Assembly: GCF_023278565.1 (NCBI RefSeq)
Contig: NC_064677.1
Span: forward strand, 4,030,001-4,094,000
Direction of reading: 5' to 3'
DNA from: Colletotrichum lupini
Lineage: Eukaryota; Ascomycota; Sordariomycetes; Glomerellales; Glomerellaceae
Length of the DNA: 64,000 nt
Position 1 is the stretch's first letter, and each line of letters starts with the position of its first letter. Shown here piece by piece: positions 23,126 through 34,465 of the stretch. The translations under genes and the position numbers were made by a program. A model generated the notes under the pieces. It ran no database searches. It was given only the letters and a program-made list of their open reading frames with translations, and was not told the origin of the DNA.

Positions 23126-24857
23126 CTACATCAGAGAAGACATGAGAGAACTCTGGGCATACGCCTTGAAAGTGGAAGGTCAGCGGCAGAAGGAAAAAAG
23201 GAGGAAGGGATATGTCTTACCATAGGCTTGATATCCGGGTGAGGAACGGCGTCGAACTGCTTGAAGTCGAGCTTGTAATCGGGGCCTACATTGATGTACG
23301 CTCCCCTGTTCTCGGTGGAGTCGCAGTATCTTGGCGCGGAGAACACTACGACAGTCAATTCCAGGTCAAGGACGGTCATGGGAGAGCACAGAAACTTACC
23401 AGTAATGCAACGGCCGTCGTGCTGCACCTCGTAGCCATCCATGCGAACTTCGTGACTGCGAATGACGGCCTCGAGACCGTTGTTCTCGCAGAATCTCTTG
23501 GTGATATCGGGGCCGAACTGCATGCCAACACCGCGCTTGCTCGGGCCACGGCCGGGCTCCTCTTGGGGGTCCGTCCACAGCATTTCCATCATGAGACCCG
23601 CCTGGCCAGGCTGGCGCTGGGCGTGTCTGTCGAGCTTTCGGATGTCGTCCAAAGTGACCTTGTCGTCTGAGAACAGACCACCGTGCAGCACAAGGTACTT
23701 GGTGCCGATCAGAGTTGCCAGGGGCAAAGCAGAGAAACTCTCTGAGAAGAGCTTGAATATTCTCTCGTTGTACTTCGCCTTGCACTCGCCCTCGAAACCG
23801 TACACACGGTTCATGTCATCGGTCTCGTGGTTACCACGGTTCAGGAAGAAAGCGTTAGGTCGAAGCCACTTGTATGCGTAGAGCAGAAGAGCGATTTCGC
23901 AAGACCATGATCCACGGTCGACAAAGTCACCGTTAAAGAGGTAGAAGTGCTTGTCGTTGGGCGTTCCGTTGAGACGGAAAAGCTCCATGAGATCAAAGTA
24001 TTGGCCTGACTACAAGTAAGTATTTTGGTACCAAATGAGATGCACAGAAACATACCGTGTGTGTCACCGCAGACTGTGAGTTGTGTGCTCTCGGGGATCT
24101 TCATCTCCACCATAGTCGGCTCGTCATAGACAAGCTTCTTGACGGCCAGGATGATTTGGTAGACATATTTCCTGTGGATCTTCTTGCCGTTCTTGAAACG
24201 CTCCGTCATGTCGTCAATGAACTCTTGCGTCATCTCCTCTCCTAATCTGACGCCATCGTAGTCATCCTCAACACTGATGGTGCTAAGATCAAGGCCTTCC
24301 GCAGCTGACGGCTCGTCACCAACCTCGATGGCGGCGAAGAAGTCCAACTTGCGAACAATCTTTCTGCATTCGTCCAGCTTCAACTTAGCATCCTTGTTAT
24401 TTGGGTCGAGTGCTATACACTTCTTGAAGTCGCCGAGAGCGTCCTTTGGTCTGATAATGGCGGTTTGGGCAAGGCCTCGGCGGAAGTATGCCTAAAGTCG
24501 TACCGACGTCAGCAAACCAGGATCGTTGGCTGTGTCCGGGATTGCCCACCTTAACGAAGTTGGGGTTGAGCTCGATCGCCTTCGAACAATCCGCAATAGC
24601 ATAGCCGAATGCTTCAGACTTGATATTTGCCTACTCGTAGTCAAGATTGTATTAGTCACGCGAGCAGCTTGACTTCGCAGCCTGGGCGCAGCGAGGGGGT
24701 AACGAACCTGGGCGCGGTTGGTGAAAAACGTTGGCTCTTTGTCGTTGAGCTCAATGGCCTTGGTGTAGAACTCGATAGCAGCGGGCCAATCGTGAGAAGC
24801 AAAGGCCTTGTTGCCTTCATTCTTGAAGGCTGTCGCCTTTTCCTCTGGCGTAGACAT
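23126..24857 (-). CDS. PPT1: PPT1/PP5, TPR-containing serine/threonine phosphatase (478 aa)
   Basis: Six exons on the minus strand: 24857-24708, 24630-24550, 24491-24056, 24005-23400, 23345-23221 and 23164-23126, all in phase. Three TPR repeats fill residues 5-115 (KNEGNKAFASHDWPAAIEFY and following), the Hsp90-docking module. The PPP catalytic domain has every metal and active-site motif: GDTHG 219-223, GDFVDRG 248-254, RGNHE 279-283 and HGGLF 330-334, then the RSHE-type motif and SAPRYCD. The C-terminal tail KPMAYAQSSLMSSLM is the auto-inhibitory helix end. PP5 is kept inactive by its TPR domain and activated by Hsp90. Length matches filamentous-fungal orthologues. Confidence 0.96.
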
Positions 24858-25699
24858 GGCGGCGGCAACGGTACTCTACTGCAGAACCAAAGTGTGGGGT
24901 ATCCGTATCGCAGGTGAGAGACGATGGAGGGGTTTCTCCAGCTGGCGTTCGCACACGAAACAGTGGGAAATTCAGTTGACGTTTCCGTGGGCGTGAATTT
25001 CGAGTGTGATTTCCCCAGCCGAATCGCAAAATTGGGGGCGGGAAAGAAGAGGTGGTTGTAGCAAAATTTGCTATGCAGCAGAAGCTCTTCGAAGGTTGAA
25101 GTTGCCGGGCTTGGGTCGGATTCGAAAGCTTCCTTTTGCGACGGTTCGGCCCTTAAACCCTCTTCAGTATTCGGAGCTAACAGGAAACAGTGCGCTGCTA
25201 CCGCACGGTGCGATACAGTTGCAGCGGGGTGGCACTGGGTTGCCACTTCAGGAGTCCGACAGGGGCGCTGAAAGGGCGGCGCCGTGGTCTGGCCCCTCCC
25301 TCTACTCCCGCGAGGAATGAGCTTCCATCGGCCACTACGGATGCCTGGGAAGGTAGGTACTTTAGCGGAGTACGGACGACTTACACCTCCAGGCATGATG
25401 TACGTAGTGCAGGACCCCTTCGACAGGGAAGCCTGAGGTACCCGTAGCCTTGATACCTGGTAGTTGCATAATTACCTACCTTTTGGCGAGTCTAACCTTA
25501 TCGCTTATCGGAGCCGCCCCATGCCACTCGGACCCGAACTTGGGCGCAACTCAGACTTTCAGATTGGCCTCAGCACATCGATCCGACATCAAGCTCCTCA
25601 CGCGACATCTACCCAACGCATGGCGCTGGCGGCGCGCTCCTCGTGTACCTACTTTTCTTTCAACGCAGACTTTTCAACGTGATCGGCCCCAGTCTGTTA
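24858..25699. promoter_or_regulatory. divergent promoter PPT1 / ESS2
   Basis: 842 bp between divergent genes. It has several GTACC/GGTACC words near 25350-25490. No gene recognised. Confidence 0.5.
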
Positions 25700-27043
25700 A
25701 TGATGGAGCCTCAAGAACGTACATCAATCGCGCTTGTGCGCAAGCGGACCGACCTCGAACTGATGCCACCACCGCCTGCCGCGAAGAAAATCAAACGCCC
25801 GAAAAAGGTCATAGATGAAGATACCTACACCGACGCCTTATCGCAGATCATTGCGCGTGACTTCTTCCCCGGACTCCTCGAGGCCGAGACACAGCAAGAG
25901 TACCTCGACGCTCTCGAATCAAAAGACAAGGCATGGATTTCCAATGCTGGCCAGAGGCTGGAGCGTGTGATGACGCCGGGAAGGAATAGGGTCAAAAGGC
26001 CCATGCCTTTTAACAGCGCTGGACGAACACCATCCGCATATGGCGCAGATACGCCGGCATCAGTGGCATCGACGGTATACGAAGCGCCAAAACCAGCCGT
26101 GGACACCAATATGAGCCTGGCCAATTTCCAGGCCACTTACACCAGCGAGGACAATGAGAGCTTTTACAAGCTCATGGATAAACAGAATCAAAAGAAGGCA
26201 GAGAAATACGAGTGGATCTGGCGAGGGAACAAGCTGCCTTCAAAACAGATGATCAAACAGGCGGAAGTCGAAGCCAAATTGCTGGAGACAAGGAGTCTGG
26301 TGGACGATGGGTGGAAAAGGGACAGACTGGCAATCAAGGACGCGGATGACAGGCCAGCGAGACCGGACAGTTGGAACGCCAATCCCAAGAACAATTTGAT
26401 GTTCGGCCCGGATGGTGTGGACGACGACTACGAGAGCCCAGCTCAGAAGGCGCAGGCCCAATCGATGATGCCGCCTAAATCGATCAACTATCAGAACACG
26501 AGGGTACCGCAGCCAGCAATCGTAGAGAGACCTCCGTCCCCGACGCTTTCTGCTGTGAGAGACGCGATCGCTGGCAAACCCCGTAAAGAAGATCTGGCTT
26601 CGAGCGCTGTAGGGGGTGGAGAGACACCGAGAGTGAATGGATACGCCTTTGTGGATGACGAAGACGACGACGACCGAGTTCTCCCTGCGCCCGTAATCAA
26701 CCTCGGTCCTGGTGACGCTACGCCAAATCCATTCAAGCTGCAAGAGCACAGGAAGCGAGAGACTTTGCATCACCGTCTAGTTGAGCGGTCAGCGCATTCC
26801 AAAAGAGAGTCTGTGAAAAACGGGTTGACTGGAAAGTTGGACAGAACACCAGTGCCCAAGTTCCCGTCCAGTCCGCGGGTCTCGGGCGGTCTGACGCCTG
26901 CTGCCCAAAGGTTGTGGGGGAAGATCGGCAGCCCAAGGCCAGGTAGTCCGCATACTTCATCTTTGAAGGCGACACCCATGCGGGCAAGAGGCTCGCTTTT
27001 GAAGGGCGGCGCCTCGGCGACAAGGGATTCAACACCAAAATGA
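25700..27043 (+). CDS. ESS2/DGCR14 family splicing-associated nuclear protein (447 aa)
   Basis: Single exon. Two adjacent Met codons (25700 and 25703) precede EPQERTSIALVRKR; either may start. The frame is open further upstream to 25643 but that part lacks conservation. The family signature is clear: VIDEDTYTDALSQIIARDFFPGL at residues 37-60, then the LESKD linker, the block SLANFQATYTSEDNESFYKLMDKQNQKK, and WIWRGNKLPSK; the C-terminus has the conserved LTPAAQRLWGKIGSP. Ess2/DGCR14 (Bis1 in S. pombe) associates with the activated spliceosome (C complex) and supports splicing fidelity. Length fits (about 450-500 aa). It lies head-to-tail with COQ8. Confidence 0.93.
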   Translation: MMEPQERTSIALVRKRTDLELMPPPPAAKKIKRPKKVIDEDTYTDALSQIIARDFFPGLLEAETQQEYLDALESKDKAWISNAGQRLERVMTPGRNRVKRPMPFNSAGRTPSAYGADTPASVASTVYEAPKPAVDTNMSLANFQATYTSEDNESFYKLMDKQNQKKAEKYEWIWRGNKLPSKQMIKQAEVEAKLLETRSLVDDGWKRDRLAIKDADDRPARPDSWNANPKNNLMFGPDGVDDDYESPAQKAQAQSMMPPKSINYQNTRVPQPAIVERPPSPTLSAVRDAIAGKPRKEDLASSAVGGGETPRVNGYAFVDDEDDDDRVLPAPVINLGPGDATPNPFKLQEHRKRETLHHRLVERSAHSKRESVKNGLTGKLDRTPVPKFPSSPRVSGGLTPAAQRLWGKIGSPRPGSPHTSSLKATPMRARGSLLKGGASATRDSTPK

Positions 27044-27479
27044 TTATACGAATAATGACCATGACGAGGGACCAGGAATAGACTAGAGATACCACTGCAG
27101 GACAGCTGACAAGGAGCACAAAGAGAAGTCAAATCATTCTATATTTGAACGACGAGCATATACATTGAGACACTGACCAGTTTTGCGTGCAAAAGTAAGT
27201 AGGTAGTGTCGTCGAATCATTGGCCTATTTGGAAATGCATGGTAGCTGGACAAATATGCTTCGATAGATGGCCCCGTTATACGCATGGTACTACTTCAAG
27301 CTACCTAGAGCTATCTTCTTTTGTTCTCTTTAGATGCATAAACCCGTCACTCAATTTTCCCACCATGACGAGGACCATTTGATAATCCCAGCATCTCCTG
27401 AAAGCCGCGAGGCCACCTGGATGTCAAAGGACTATCACAAAGACATGCGTGTAGCATAATTGAACAAATTGTTTCCCCG
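27044..27479. other. intergenic region ESS2 / COQ8
   Basis: 436 bp, 3' UTR plus promoter. No element recognised. Confidence 0.45.
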
Positions 27480-29693
27480 ATGAGGTTCGCCGATTTTGCT
27501 GTCGATTTGGCAGCTGTCCTCGGAGCTTCGCGCTCAGTCGCATCCAGACATGTTGCACTGAGAGGCCGACAGCTTGAGAGCTTCACTAAAGCCTCCAGCT
27601 TAACACGCAAATCCCCCACGGCACCTCAGCACACACGAGATGACGTCGCAACAGAAGCTGCGGCATCCTCCGATATCCCAGGAGCTCAGCCGACAATCGA
27701 GAAAGAGACGCCGCCGTCAATGAAGGAATCGACACCTCAACCCAGTAATCCCTCGCTCACAACATCAAGCAGCTTCCAGCCCAATCTCAACAATGCAGCC
27801 CGTATCTCACCAAGCTCAGGGTCAGTCCTCTCTGAACTGAGGCAATCCAATCCTTCAGCTTTCCCTTTCCCAGGCGTATCACCATTGGATCAAAGGCCCA
27901 AGGATAACACCGTTCCTGCAGGGTCTTCAGTGAGCAGGTCGGCGGCTCCGTACGGGGCTCCTGTCTCTGAAGAGGCAGACGACCTCCCTCAGGGTGTCAA
28001 CGTCAACATCTTCCATAGTACCCGAGCCGCCAAATTGCTAGGTAATGAGGGAGAATCAACAAAGGTTGATTTCGGTAACCGCAGGAAGCTTCCACCCACG
28101 AAACTCCCCGAGTTTGTCGATTTCTCCAAGTTGTCCAAGGGTGCCGAGACAAAGAAGTCAGATACCCCTGAGGACGCTCCAAGCACTTCTCGACTTGCCC
28201 CTCAACCTGAAGTTGGCAAGAGCGAAGTTTTGAGAAGCGAAAACTCACCAATGCCTTCAGAGCCTCTGTCTGCAGCCGATGCCGCTACCGGCCCGGTATC
28301 AAAGGATGAACCTCCCGTCGAAGCTATCTTGGGCGCTGCGGTCGACCAAACAGCACCGCCTGCATACGCCCTCAGGGAATCCAGCGTGCCCGCCACGCGC
28401 CTAAGCAGACTTTGGAACTATGGCGGTCTGGCAGCAGGAATGATGGGTGGTGCCATCACCGAGAGCATTGGCAGAGCATTTGGCGGTGGTGGTGAGGGTT
28501 CAGTATTGCTCAGTGCCGGCAACATGGAAAGGCTCGTCGCAAAGCTGTCGAGAATGCGCGGCGCTGCCCTGAAGATGGGTCAGATGATGAGCTTCCAGGA
28601 CACAAAGATGCTCCCGGGACCGATTCAGGAGGTTCTACAGAGAGTGCAGGACCGTGCCGACTACATGCCGGCCTGGCAGAGAGACAAGGTCCTCAAGGCA
28701 AATCTGGGTGCGGAATGGCGCGAGCTGTTTGAGGACTTTGAGGAGAAGCCCGTTGCTGCCGCGTCCATCGGGCAAGTTCACCGGGCTACCTTGAAGGAGG
28801 ATGGTCGCAAGGTCGCGGTTAAGATTCAGTTCCCTGGAGTCGCAGACTCGATCAATTCCGACCTCGACAACCTGGGCATTCTCTTGACCGCTACCAAGCT
28901 CCTACCTAAGGGCCTGTACCTGAACAAAACCATTGACAACGCGCGGCTCGAGCTGGGATGGGAATGCGATTACGAGAGAGAGGCGCAGTGCCTGATCCGT
29001 TACAAGGAGCTCTTGGCTGATGAACCGGATACTTTCCTTGTGCCTGACGTTCATCTGCAAGCCTGCGGAAAGAATGTTCTGGCCATGGACTGGATGGAGG
29101 GTGTGGGCGTCACCAGAGTCAAGTCGTTTACTCAGGAGCAGAAGAACTGGATCGGCACCCAGATCCTCCGTCTCTGTCTCCGGGAGATCACCGAGTTCAA
29201 GTTTATGCAGACTGACCCTAACTGGACAAACTTCCTCTACAACGCCAAGACAAACAGGCTCGAGCTTCTCGACTTTGGCGCTTCCCGGGAGTACCCCGAC
29301 GAATTTGTTACCCAATACGTTCAGCTCCTTGCCGCGGCCTCGAGGACCGACCGGGACGAAGTGAAGCGTTTGTCTGAGAGCCTCGGATATCTTACAGGCC
29401 ACGAGAGCAAGCTCATGGTGGACGCCCACGTCAACTCGGTGCTCACCCTGGCGGAGCCTTTCCTCGGCTCGGCACCCGAAGTCTACGATTTCCACGACCA
29501 GACCATCACGGAGCGCGTCAAGGCTCTTATCCCCGTCATGCTCCGCGAGAGACTTGCGCCACCACCCGAGGAGACTTACAGTCTGCATCGCAAGCTGAGC
29601 GGTGCGTTCTTGCTTTGCGCGAAGCTCGGCAGCAAAGTCAGGTGCCGCGAGATGTTCGAGGAGAGTCTGAAGAAGAACGGATATAATGCTTAA
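27480..29693 (+). CDS. COQ8: COQ8, UbiB/ADCK-family atypical kinase of coenzyme Q biosynthesis (737 aa)
   Basis: Single exon. The N-terminus ([21 protein letters not shown]) is basic and amphipathic, consistent with mitochondrial import; about 250 disordered residues follow. Diagnostic UbiB motifs: K-x-G-Q at 365-368 (KMGQM), the Ala-rich loop AAAS at 426-429 that replaces the Gly-rich loop, ATP-binding Lys448 in VAVKIQ, ERE in CDYEREAQ, the catalytic QTDPNWTN (Asp579, Asn584) and the metal-binding DFG (598-600). Coq8 is a matrix-facing inner-membrane ATPase needed to assemble the CoQ synthome. It is longer than yeast Coq8 (501 aa) because of the fungal-type N-terminal linker. The gene is convergent with RRP36, 170 bp apart. 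Confidence 0.96.
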   Translation: MRFADFAVDLAAVLGASRSVASRHVALRGRQLESFTKASSLTRKSPTAPQHTRDDVATEAAASSDIPGAQPTIEKETPPSMKESTPQPSNPSLTTSSSFQPNLNNAARISPSSGSVLSELRQSNPSAFPFPGVSPLDQRPKDNTVPAGSSVSRSAAPYGAPVSEEADDLPQGVNVNIFHSTRAAKLLGNEGESTKVDFGNRRKLPPTKLPEFVDFSKLSKGAETKKSDTPEDAPSTSRLAPQPEVGKSEVLRSENSPMPSEPLSAADAATGPVSKDEPPVEAILGAAVDQTAPPAYALRESSVPATRLSRLWNYGGLAAGMMGGAITESIGRAFGGGGEGSVLLSAGNMERLVAKLSRMRGAALKMGQMMSFQDTKMLPGPIQEVLQRVQDRADYMPAWQRDKVLKANLGAEWRELFEDFEEKPVAAASIGQVHRATLKEDGRKVAVKIQFPGVADSINSDLDNLGILLTATKLLPKGLYLNKTIDNARLELGWECDYEREAQCLIRYKELLADEPDTFLVPDVHLQACGKNVLAMDWMEGVGVTRVKSFTQEQKNWIGTQILRLCLREITEFKFMQTDPNWTNFLYNAKTNRLELLDFGASREYPDEFVTQYVQLLAAASRTDRDEVKRLSESLGYLTGHESKLMVDAHVNSVLTLAEPFLGSAPEVYDFHDQTITERVKALIPVMLRERLAPPPEETYSLHRKLSGAFLLCAKLGSKVRCREMFEESLKKNGYNA

Positions 29694-29863
29694 GGGAGGC
29701 ATACAAAGAACTACCCCCAATCCACTTTGTACCATTTTGTATCATAACTGTACGATCGATGTGTAGACACACAATACAGGAGGATTATAGACAAAACAAA
29801 GGACCTTCCGCAATGCGTTCAAGGGGTTCATGACTCGAATCAAAGTACGCTGACAATGTCTGC

Positions 29864-30817
29864 TCATTCCCTGGGTCTCCTCTGCATCTTGTCGAGCTCC
29901 TTCCGCTCCCTTCCAACAACCTTCTTCCGCTTCCGCTCAATTGTACGGTCGACCTGTTTCTTCTTCATGCCCGCAAACTGGTCCATCAAGAACCTCTTCT
30001 TCTGCTCCGACTTCTTGAGGTAGAACGGCTGCTTGCCCTCCTTGACGAGCTCCTTCTCCTTGCGTTTGTGCTCCTGAATGACGTCGTCCGCGCGCTGCTT
30101 GCGCTCCCGCGCCTTCATCTTGCTCTCCATCGACAGCAGCATCCTCTTCATCTCCTCCTTCTTGTCCGCGTCCTTGGTCTTCTTGATCTCGGCCCGCAGC
30201 TGCTTCATCTCGTCCTTGCGGTAGTCGTCCAGGAAGGCGTACGCCCTCCGGGCCTTGGACTCGTCGACGGGCCCGCTCATCGGGTCGAAGCGGGGGTCGC
30301 GCACCTCCATCTTGGGCACGGCGATGATTTCGCGACGGCGGGAGACGGGCTTCTTGCTTGACTGCTCCATCGGGGCGTGCTTGCTTGAGCGCTTGACGTG
30401 GTCGCCATGCTTGGGTTTCCTGCCGACTTCTTCCGGACCCGAGTCTGAGTCTTCGTCTTCTGAAGGTGATGCGCCGCGCTTGCGACGTTTGGCTGACGGC
30501 ATCGAGGCCTGGGCTTTTGCGAGGGCGCCAAAAGACACTGATGAAATGTCGATGTTGGACTTCTTTGGCGGTGGTGAGGCATCGGACTTTGAGCTGTCAG
30601 TAACGATTGCAGTAGTTTTACGGCTCGAAGTAAATACCTCTTCATCGTCCTCTTCCATATCTTCATCCTCTTCGTCTTCACTCAACTCTTCTCCATCCAT
30701 TCTCATCTCCTCCGGCTCACTGCTCGTCTGCTCATCGACTTCAGGTTCTGCTTCTCTACGAGGCCTCACACGGCGCTGAAGGCCTGAAAACCCTTGCTTC
30801 CTCTTTCCAGACAGCAT
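29864..30817 (-). CDS. RRP36: RRP36, rRNA biogenesis protein (317 aa)
   Basis: Single exon on the minus strand. An acidic, Ser-rich N-terminal half (EELSEDEEDEDMEEDDEEV) leads to the conserved RRP36 core from about residue 165: EIIAVPKMEVRDPRFDPMSG, then ARRAYAFLDDYRKDEMKQL, a long charged coiled coil, and QPFYLKKSEQKKRFLMDQF. The tail is very basic (ERKRKKVVGRERKELDKMQ). Rrp36 belongs to the 90S pre-ribosome (SSU processome) and is required for early cleavages giving 18S rRNA. Length and motif order fit the family. Confidence 0.94.
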   Translation of the reverse strand: MLSGKRKQGFSGLQRRVRPRREAEPEVDEQTSSEPEEMRMDGEELSEDEEDEDMEEDDEEVFTSSRKTTAIVTDSSKSDASPPPKKSNIDISSVSFGALAKAQASMPSAKRRKRGASPSEDEDSDSGPEEVGRKPKHGDHVKRSSKHAPMEQSSKKPVSRRREIIAVPKMEVRDPRFDPMSGPVDESKARRAYAFLDDYRKDEMKQLRAEIKKTKDADKKEEMKRMLLSMESKMKARERKQRADDVIQEHKRKEKELVKEGKQPFYLKKSEQKKRFLMDQFAGMKKKQVDRTIERKRKKVVGRERKELDKMQRRPRE

Positions 30818-31213
30818 TTTGTCTCGATTTTTGGTTGATTTTGTGAAGCTGAAAGGTGCACTAAATGATATGCTCGTAGTGTGAAGGGCCAGAACTCACA
30901 TGAACCAGGCTCGCCCACACCTCGAAGCAACTTTTCAGTGGGTCAGAGTGACCAGCGACCTCGTATCGATAAGAAACGGCAACTTATCGATAACATCTGC
31001 CTCACAAACTTCCATCATTCCTTTCAATGCGATTTCCCAGCAAGAACAATTTCCTCTCCACTAATCGCATCAAAGACAAAAAACGACCCTGAATACGCTC
31101 CGAACAGTATATTCGACCTGCACCTAACTACAACGGAAGCAGCTAGACCAATCTGATTTCACATTCAGCTCAATTGACTTCCCTTCCCACTTCGTTACCT
31201 AGCCCATCCATCC
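30818..31213. promoter_or_regulatory. divergent promoter RRP36 / FCP1-like
   Basis: 396 bp between divergent genes. It contains the imperfect inverted word TATCGATAAG...CTTATCGATA near 30964-30990. No gene recognised. Confidence 0.45.
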
Positions 31214-32466
31214 ATGCAACCCTCTGTTCCCCGGATACTCGCCAGATCGCAACAGATCCACCAACGTTGCTTCTACAAAACCGTCGCGCGCAAGCGTCCA
31301 GGTCGCCCACCCCGCGACTGCCCTCCAAAAGACACACTCTCCGAATACAATAACAATCCTTACCTTCCCTTTCCCACGACTCCCTCGCGCGATTCGAGGC
31401 TCGTCTACACTCCACACAAAAGCATGTCCGACCTACAATGGTGGGCCAAGCCCGCCCCAGCCATGGCCGCCCCGTCAAACCAGCAGCCGAGCAGTAACGG
31501 CTTCACGATACCGGGTCTCGGCAACGCCGCGAACGTTCCCTTTGCCTCGACCTCCGCGACTCCTCTTCCTGAGCAATCTTCCACCGGAAACCAACCCATA
31601 ATTCCAAAGGGACCTCGCAAAGCGTTCGTCTCCCCCTCCCCCCCCTGTTCCATCCTGTCTCTATGTGGTCCATTACCCTCCTCCGATGCTGTCGCAAAGA
31701 CTAACATTCCATCTCTGTCAACAGAGCCGCGGCGCCGCACAACCGTGATAAGATCATAGCCCCCAGTGCCGCCTCAGGCGGCGTTCCGAACCCCACGCCG
31801 CAATACCTCCAGCAAGCCTCCATCCCGCCGACCCTCGTCCCGACCCCTCGACCGATCCTCGTCGTAATGGACCTCAACGGCACCCTCCTCTTCCGACCCA
31901 ACCGCCGCAACGCCGCAAGCTTCGTCGAGCGGCCCCACGCGAAGCGCTTCCTGCAATACTGCCTCGACACCTTCCACGTCGTCGTCTGGTCCTCTGCCCA
32001 ACCGAAGAACGTCCAATCCATGTGCGACCAGCTCCTCCTCAAAGGCGGCCTCGGCGCCGCAGACACCCATGAAGAGCGAGCCTCGTACCGCCGCCGCGTG
32101 CTGGCCGTCTGGGGACGCGACAAGTTCGGCCTCTCCGAGGCCGACTTCAAGCTCCGCGTGCAGGTCTACAAGCGCCTGGAGATGGTCTGGGCCCAGGCCA
32201 ACGTGCAGGCGGCACACCCAGACGCCGCGTACGGCGGCCGGTGGGACCAGACCAACACCGTTCTCGTGGATGACTCCCTCGAGAAGGCGCGGAGCGAGCC
32301 GTACAACCTGCTGCAGATCCCCGAGTTCTTTGGCGACGCCAGCGAGCCGGGCTACGTGGTGCCGCAGGTTCATGATTACCTCAACCAGCTCTGTTACCAG
32401 TCGGATATCAGCGCGTATATGCGCACGAACCCGTTCCAGCTGAACGACGCATACAGGCTAGAGTAG
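31214..32466 (+). CDS. FCP1/NIF-like HAD-family protein with DLNGT motif (383 aa, or 313 aa from second Met)
   Basis: Two exons, 31214-31623 and 31725-32466. The intron has a GTTCGT donor and ACAG acceptor, and phase 2 restores Ala. The start is uncertain: 31214 gives a basic N-terminus, whereas 31424 (MSDLQWWAKP) looks more natural and gives 313 aa. The FCP1-homology domain starts at ILVVMDLNGTLLFRP. It continues with RPHAKRFLQYCLDTFHVVVWSSAQPKNV (motif II region) and ends with TVLVDDSLEKARSEPYNLLQIPEF (motif III). In the nucleophile motif D-x-D-x-T the second Asp is Asn (Asp186, Asn188 in the long form), so normal acid/base chemistry may be weakened. The substrate is unknown; protein phosphatase or scaffold is inference. 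Confidence 0.82.
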
Positions 32467-32885
32467 CAGCAAGAGGGTCTTGTGCAGGGCCCAGCGTAGA
32501 AAATTGACGGAGGAGTCTTTGGCAGAACCGGGACATATGCGAGGTTGGGAAGAAAGACACAGAATACGGAGATAAGACTTGGTAGCATCGAGATACCCCT
32601 TAGCATGAGCTTATGGAAGCATCACATTCAATTCAAAAATATGCACGTGGAGACTAGTGAAATTGAAAAAAGTGTTCTTTTGATTTTGATCAGGAACAAC
32701 CTGCATCTTTTGCCTCGTCCTAGTGACTCAGACCTAGTAACTTGGCACACAGCCGTGGGCATTACGCACAGGATATTCCTCTTCGGGTCCATAACATCAT
32801 CTGCACACCCTCCTAGCCTATTCGTAAACTCATTTCATCTCTGCCATAAGCCATGAACTTTGGATCACTCCGTTGAGCGATGCGC
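32467..32885. other. convergent spacer, FCP1-like / eEF1-gamma
   Basis: 419 bp, the 3' regions of two convergent genes. Nothing else recognised. Confidence 0.45.
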
Positions 32886-34465
32886 TTATTTGAAGACCTT
32901 GCCGTCGGCAACGGGGTACTCCTTGCCGTTGTGGGTAATGGGGGCCTCCCATCCCCAAGAGTCAGAGACGAACTTCTTGGTCTCGGGGGCGGAAGCGTCA
33001 AGCTTCTCGAAGTCGTAGCTCTCGTAGTCGGGAGCGACATCGAAAGCGGGCTTGTAGTCCTGGCCACGGATGACGAAGGCGCCCTCGATGACGGAGTCGT
33101 TGTTGGTGCCGTAGACGGCAGCGCATCCGAAGATGAACTTGCGGGAAGCCTCAAGACGGTTGTTGAAGCCGCCGATGAGGTTGTTGGACATGAAGGTCAT
33201 GGTGAGCTCGTCGTTGTACTTGTACTTCACCTTCCAGAGAGAGAACTCCTCGAGGTTGACGTTGTCCCAGAACCACTGCATGGCCTCATCGTGGTTCTTG
33301 ATGTTGGAGTACTGACGCTTCCACTCCTCAAGGTCGAAGGTGGCGCGGGGGAGCTCAGCAAGGGGGTGCTTGGGCTTAGGGGCGGCGGGAGCCTCCTCAG
33401 CAGCGGGAGCGGGGGCAGGCTTGGGGGCAGCCTCCTTCTTGGGCTGCTCAGGCTTCTTGGGGGCGACGTTGGTCAGCTTGGGGGTCTCGAGGAACTCCTG
33501 CTTCTCGGTGACGGCGGTCCAGATGTCCTGGTTGATGATGGTCTGGTACCAACGGGTGACGTTGGGGTTCTCCGCGCGCCACGCCTTGTCGAAGAAGAAC
33601 TCGAAGCCACGGGCAATGATGCCAGCGGCGAAGAGGTCGGCGAGGGTGATGCGCTCGCCAACGAGGTAGGTGTTGCTGAGGAGGTGCTCTTCAATGACCT
33701 TGATGGCCTTGAGGGCGACCTTGGAGGAGTCCTCAACAGCCTTCTTGTTGTAGGGGTCCTTGCCGAGGAGAGGGCGGTACCAGGCGCCCATGGGGGGGAG
33801 GACCTCGGAGTTCACAAAGGACATCCACTTGAGAATGGAGGCGTAGCTAGATGAAGAGTTGTTAGCCTCGTACTTCTGAGAAGATGCGCTTCCGGTGCCC
33901 TTACTCCTGCTTGGTCTTGCCGAGGAGGGTGGTCTTCTCGTTCTGGGAGGTGACTGTGGCATCTCGTTAGCTCTTGCTACACAAACGATATCTAATAGTG
34001 AGTAGACGGTGCCAATGGTAGGATCAGAAATTTAGACTATGTCAACAAAGAAATTCAGACAGGGATAACTGTATTTGAAAAAGCTTGATCATCATATTGC
34101 GAATCGTGGGATGTTGTTTTTGTGTGTTCGAAAAACGAGACCGGCAAAGTATGACTCAGAACGTACTGTAGATGGCAATGGCGATGCACTCAGAGAGAGG
34201 GTAGCCATCCTCGCCAAGGAAGGCGGGGACCTTGCCGAGCTTGTTGGCCTTGAGGTGCTCAACGGAGGGCTTGGTAGGGTCAGCCTCGATGAACTCGAGG
34301 TCGACGTTGTTGGCCTTCGCGACGGCACGGATGGCCGTGGTGCGGGGGTTAGCCTGGAGGGGTGACGATATTCGTTAGCGATCAGATTCCTAGACATCGT
34401 GAAGCTGAAGAGTAATTTGGGGTTTCTTTTCTTACCGGGTAGGTGAAGAGCTTTCCGAACGCCAT
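32886..34465 (-). CDS. translation elongation factor 1-gamma (408 aa)
   Basis: Four exons on the minus strand: 34465-34436, 34353-34167, 33953-33905 and 33846-32886. Phases agree. The N-terminal 200 residues are a glutathione-S-transferase-like fold (MAFGKLFTYP start, LGKVPAFLGEDGYPLSECIAIAIYI, then the all-helical half with YLVGERITLADL). A Lys/Pro/Ala linker follows (PKKPEQPKKEAAPKPAPAPA). The C-terminal EF1G domain begins at PLAELPRATFDLEEWKRQYSN and ends WGWEAPITHNGKEYPVADGKVFK. The factor scaffolds the eEF1B nucleotide-exchange complex that reloads eEF1A with GTP. Codon use is strongly biased to C/G-ending codons, as expected for a highly expressed gene. Confidence 0.97.

Noticed and set aside
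28902..29735. 277-codon minus-strand frame
   Set aside because: Antisense shadow of the COQ8 catalytic domain.
32880..33854. 324-codon plus-strand frame rich in Leu, Val and Gly
   Set aside because: Antisense shadow of the strongly codon-biased eEF1-gamma gene.
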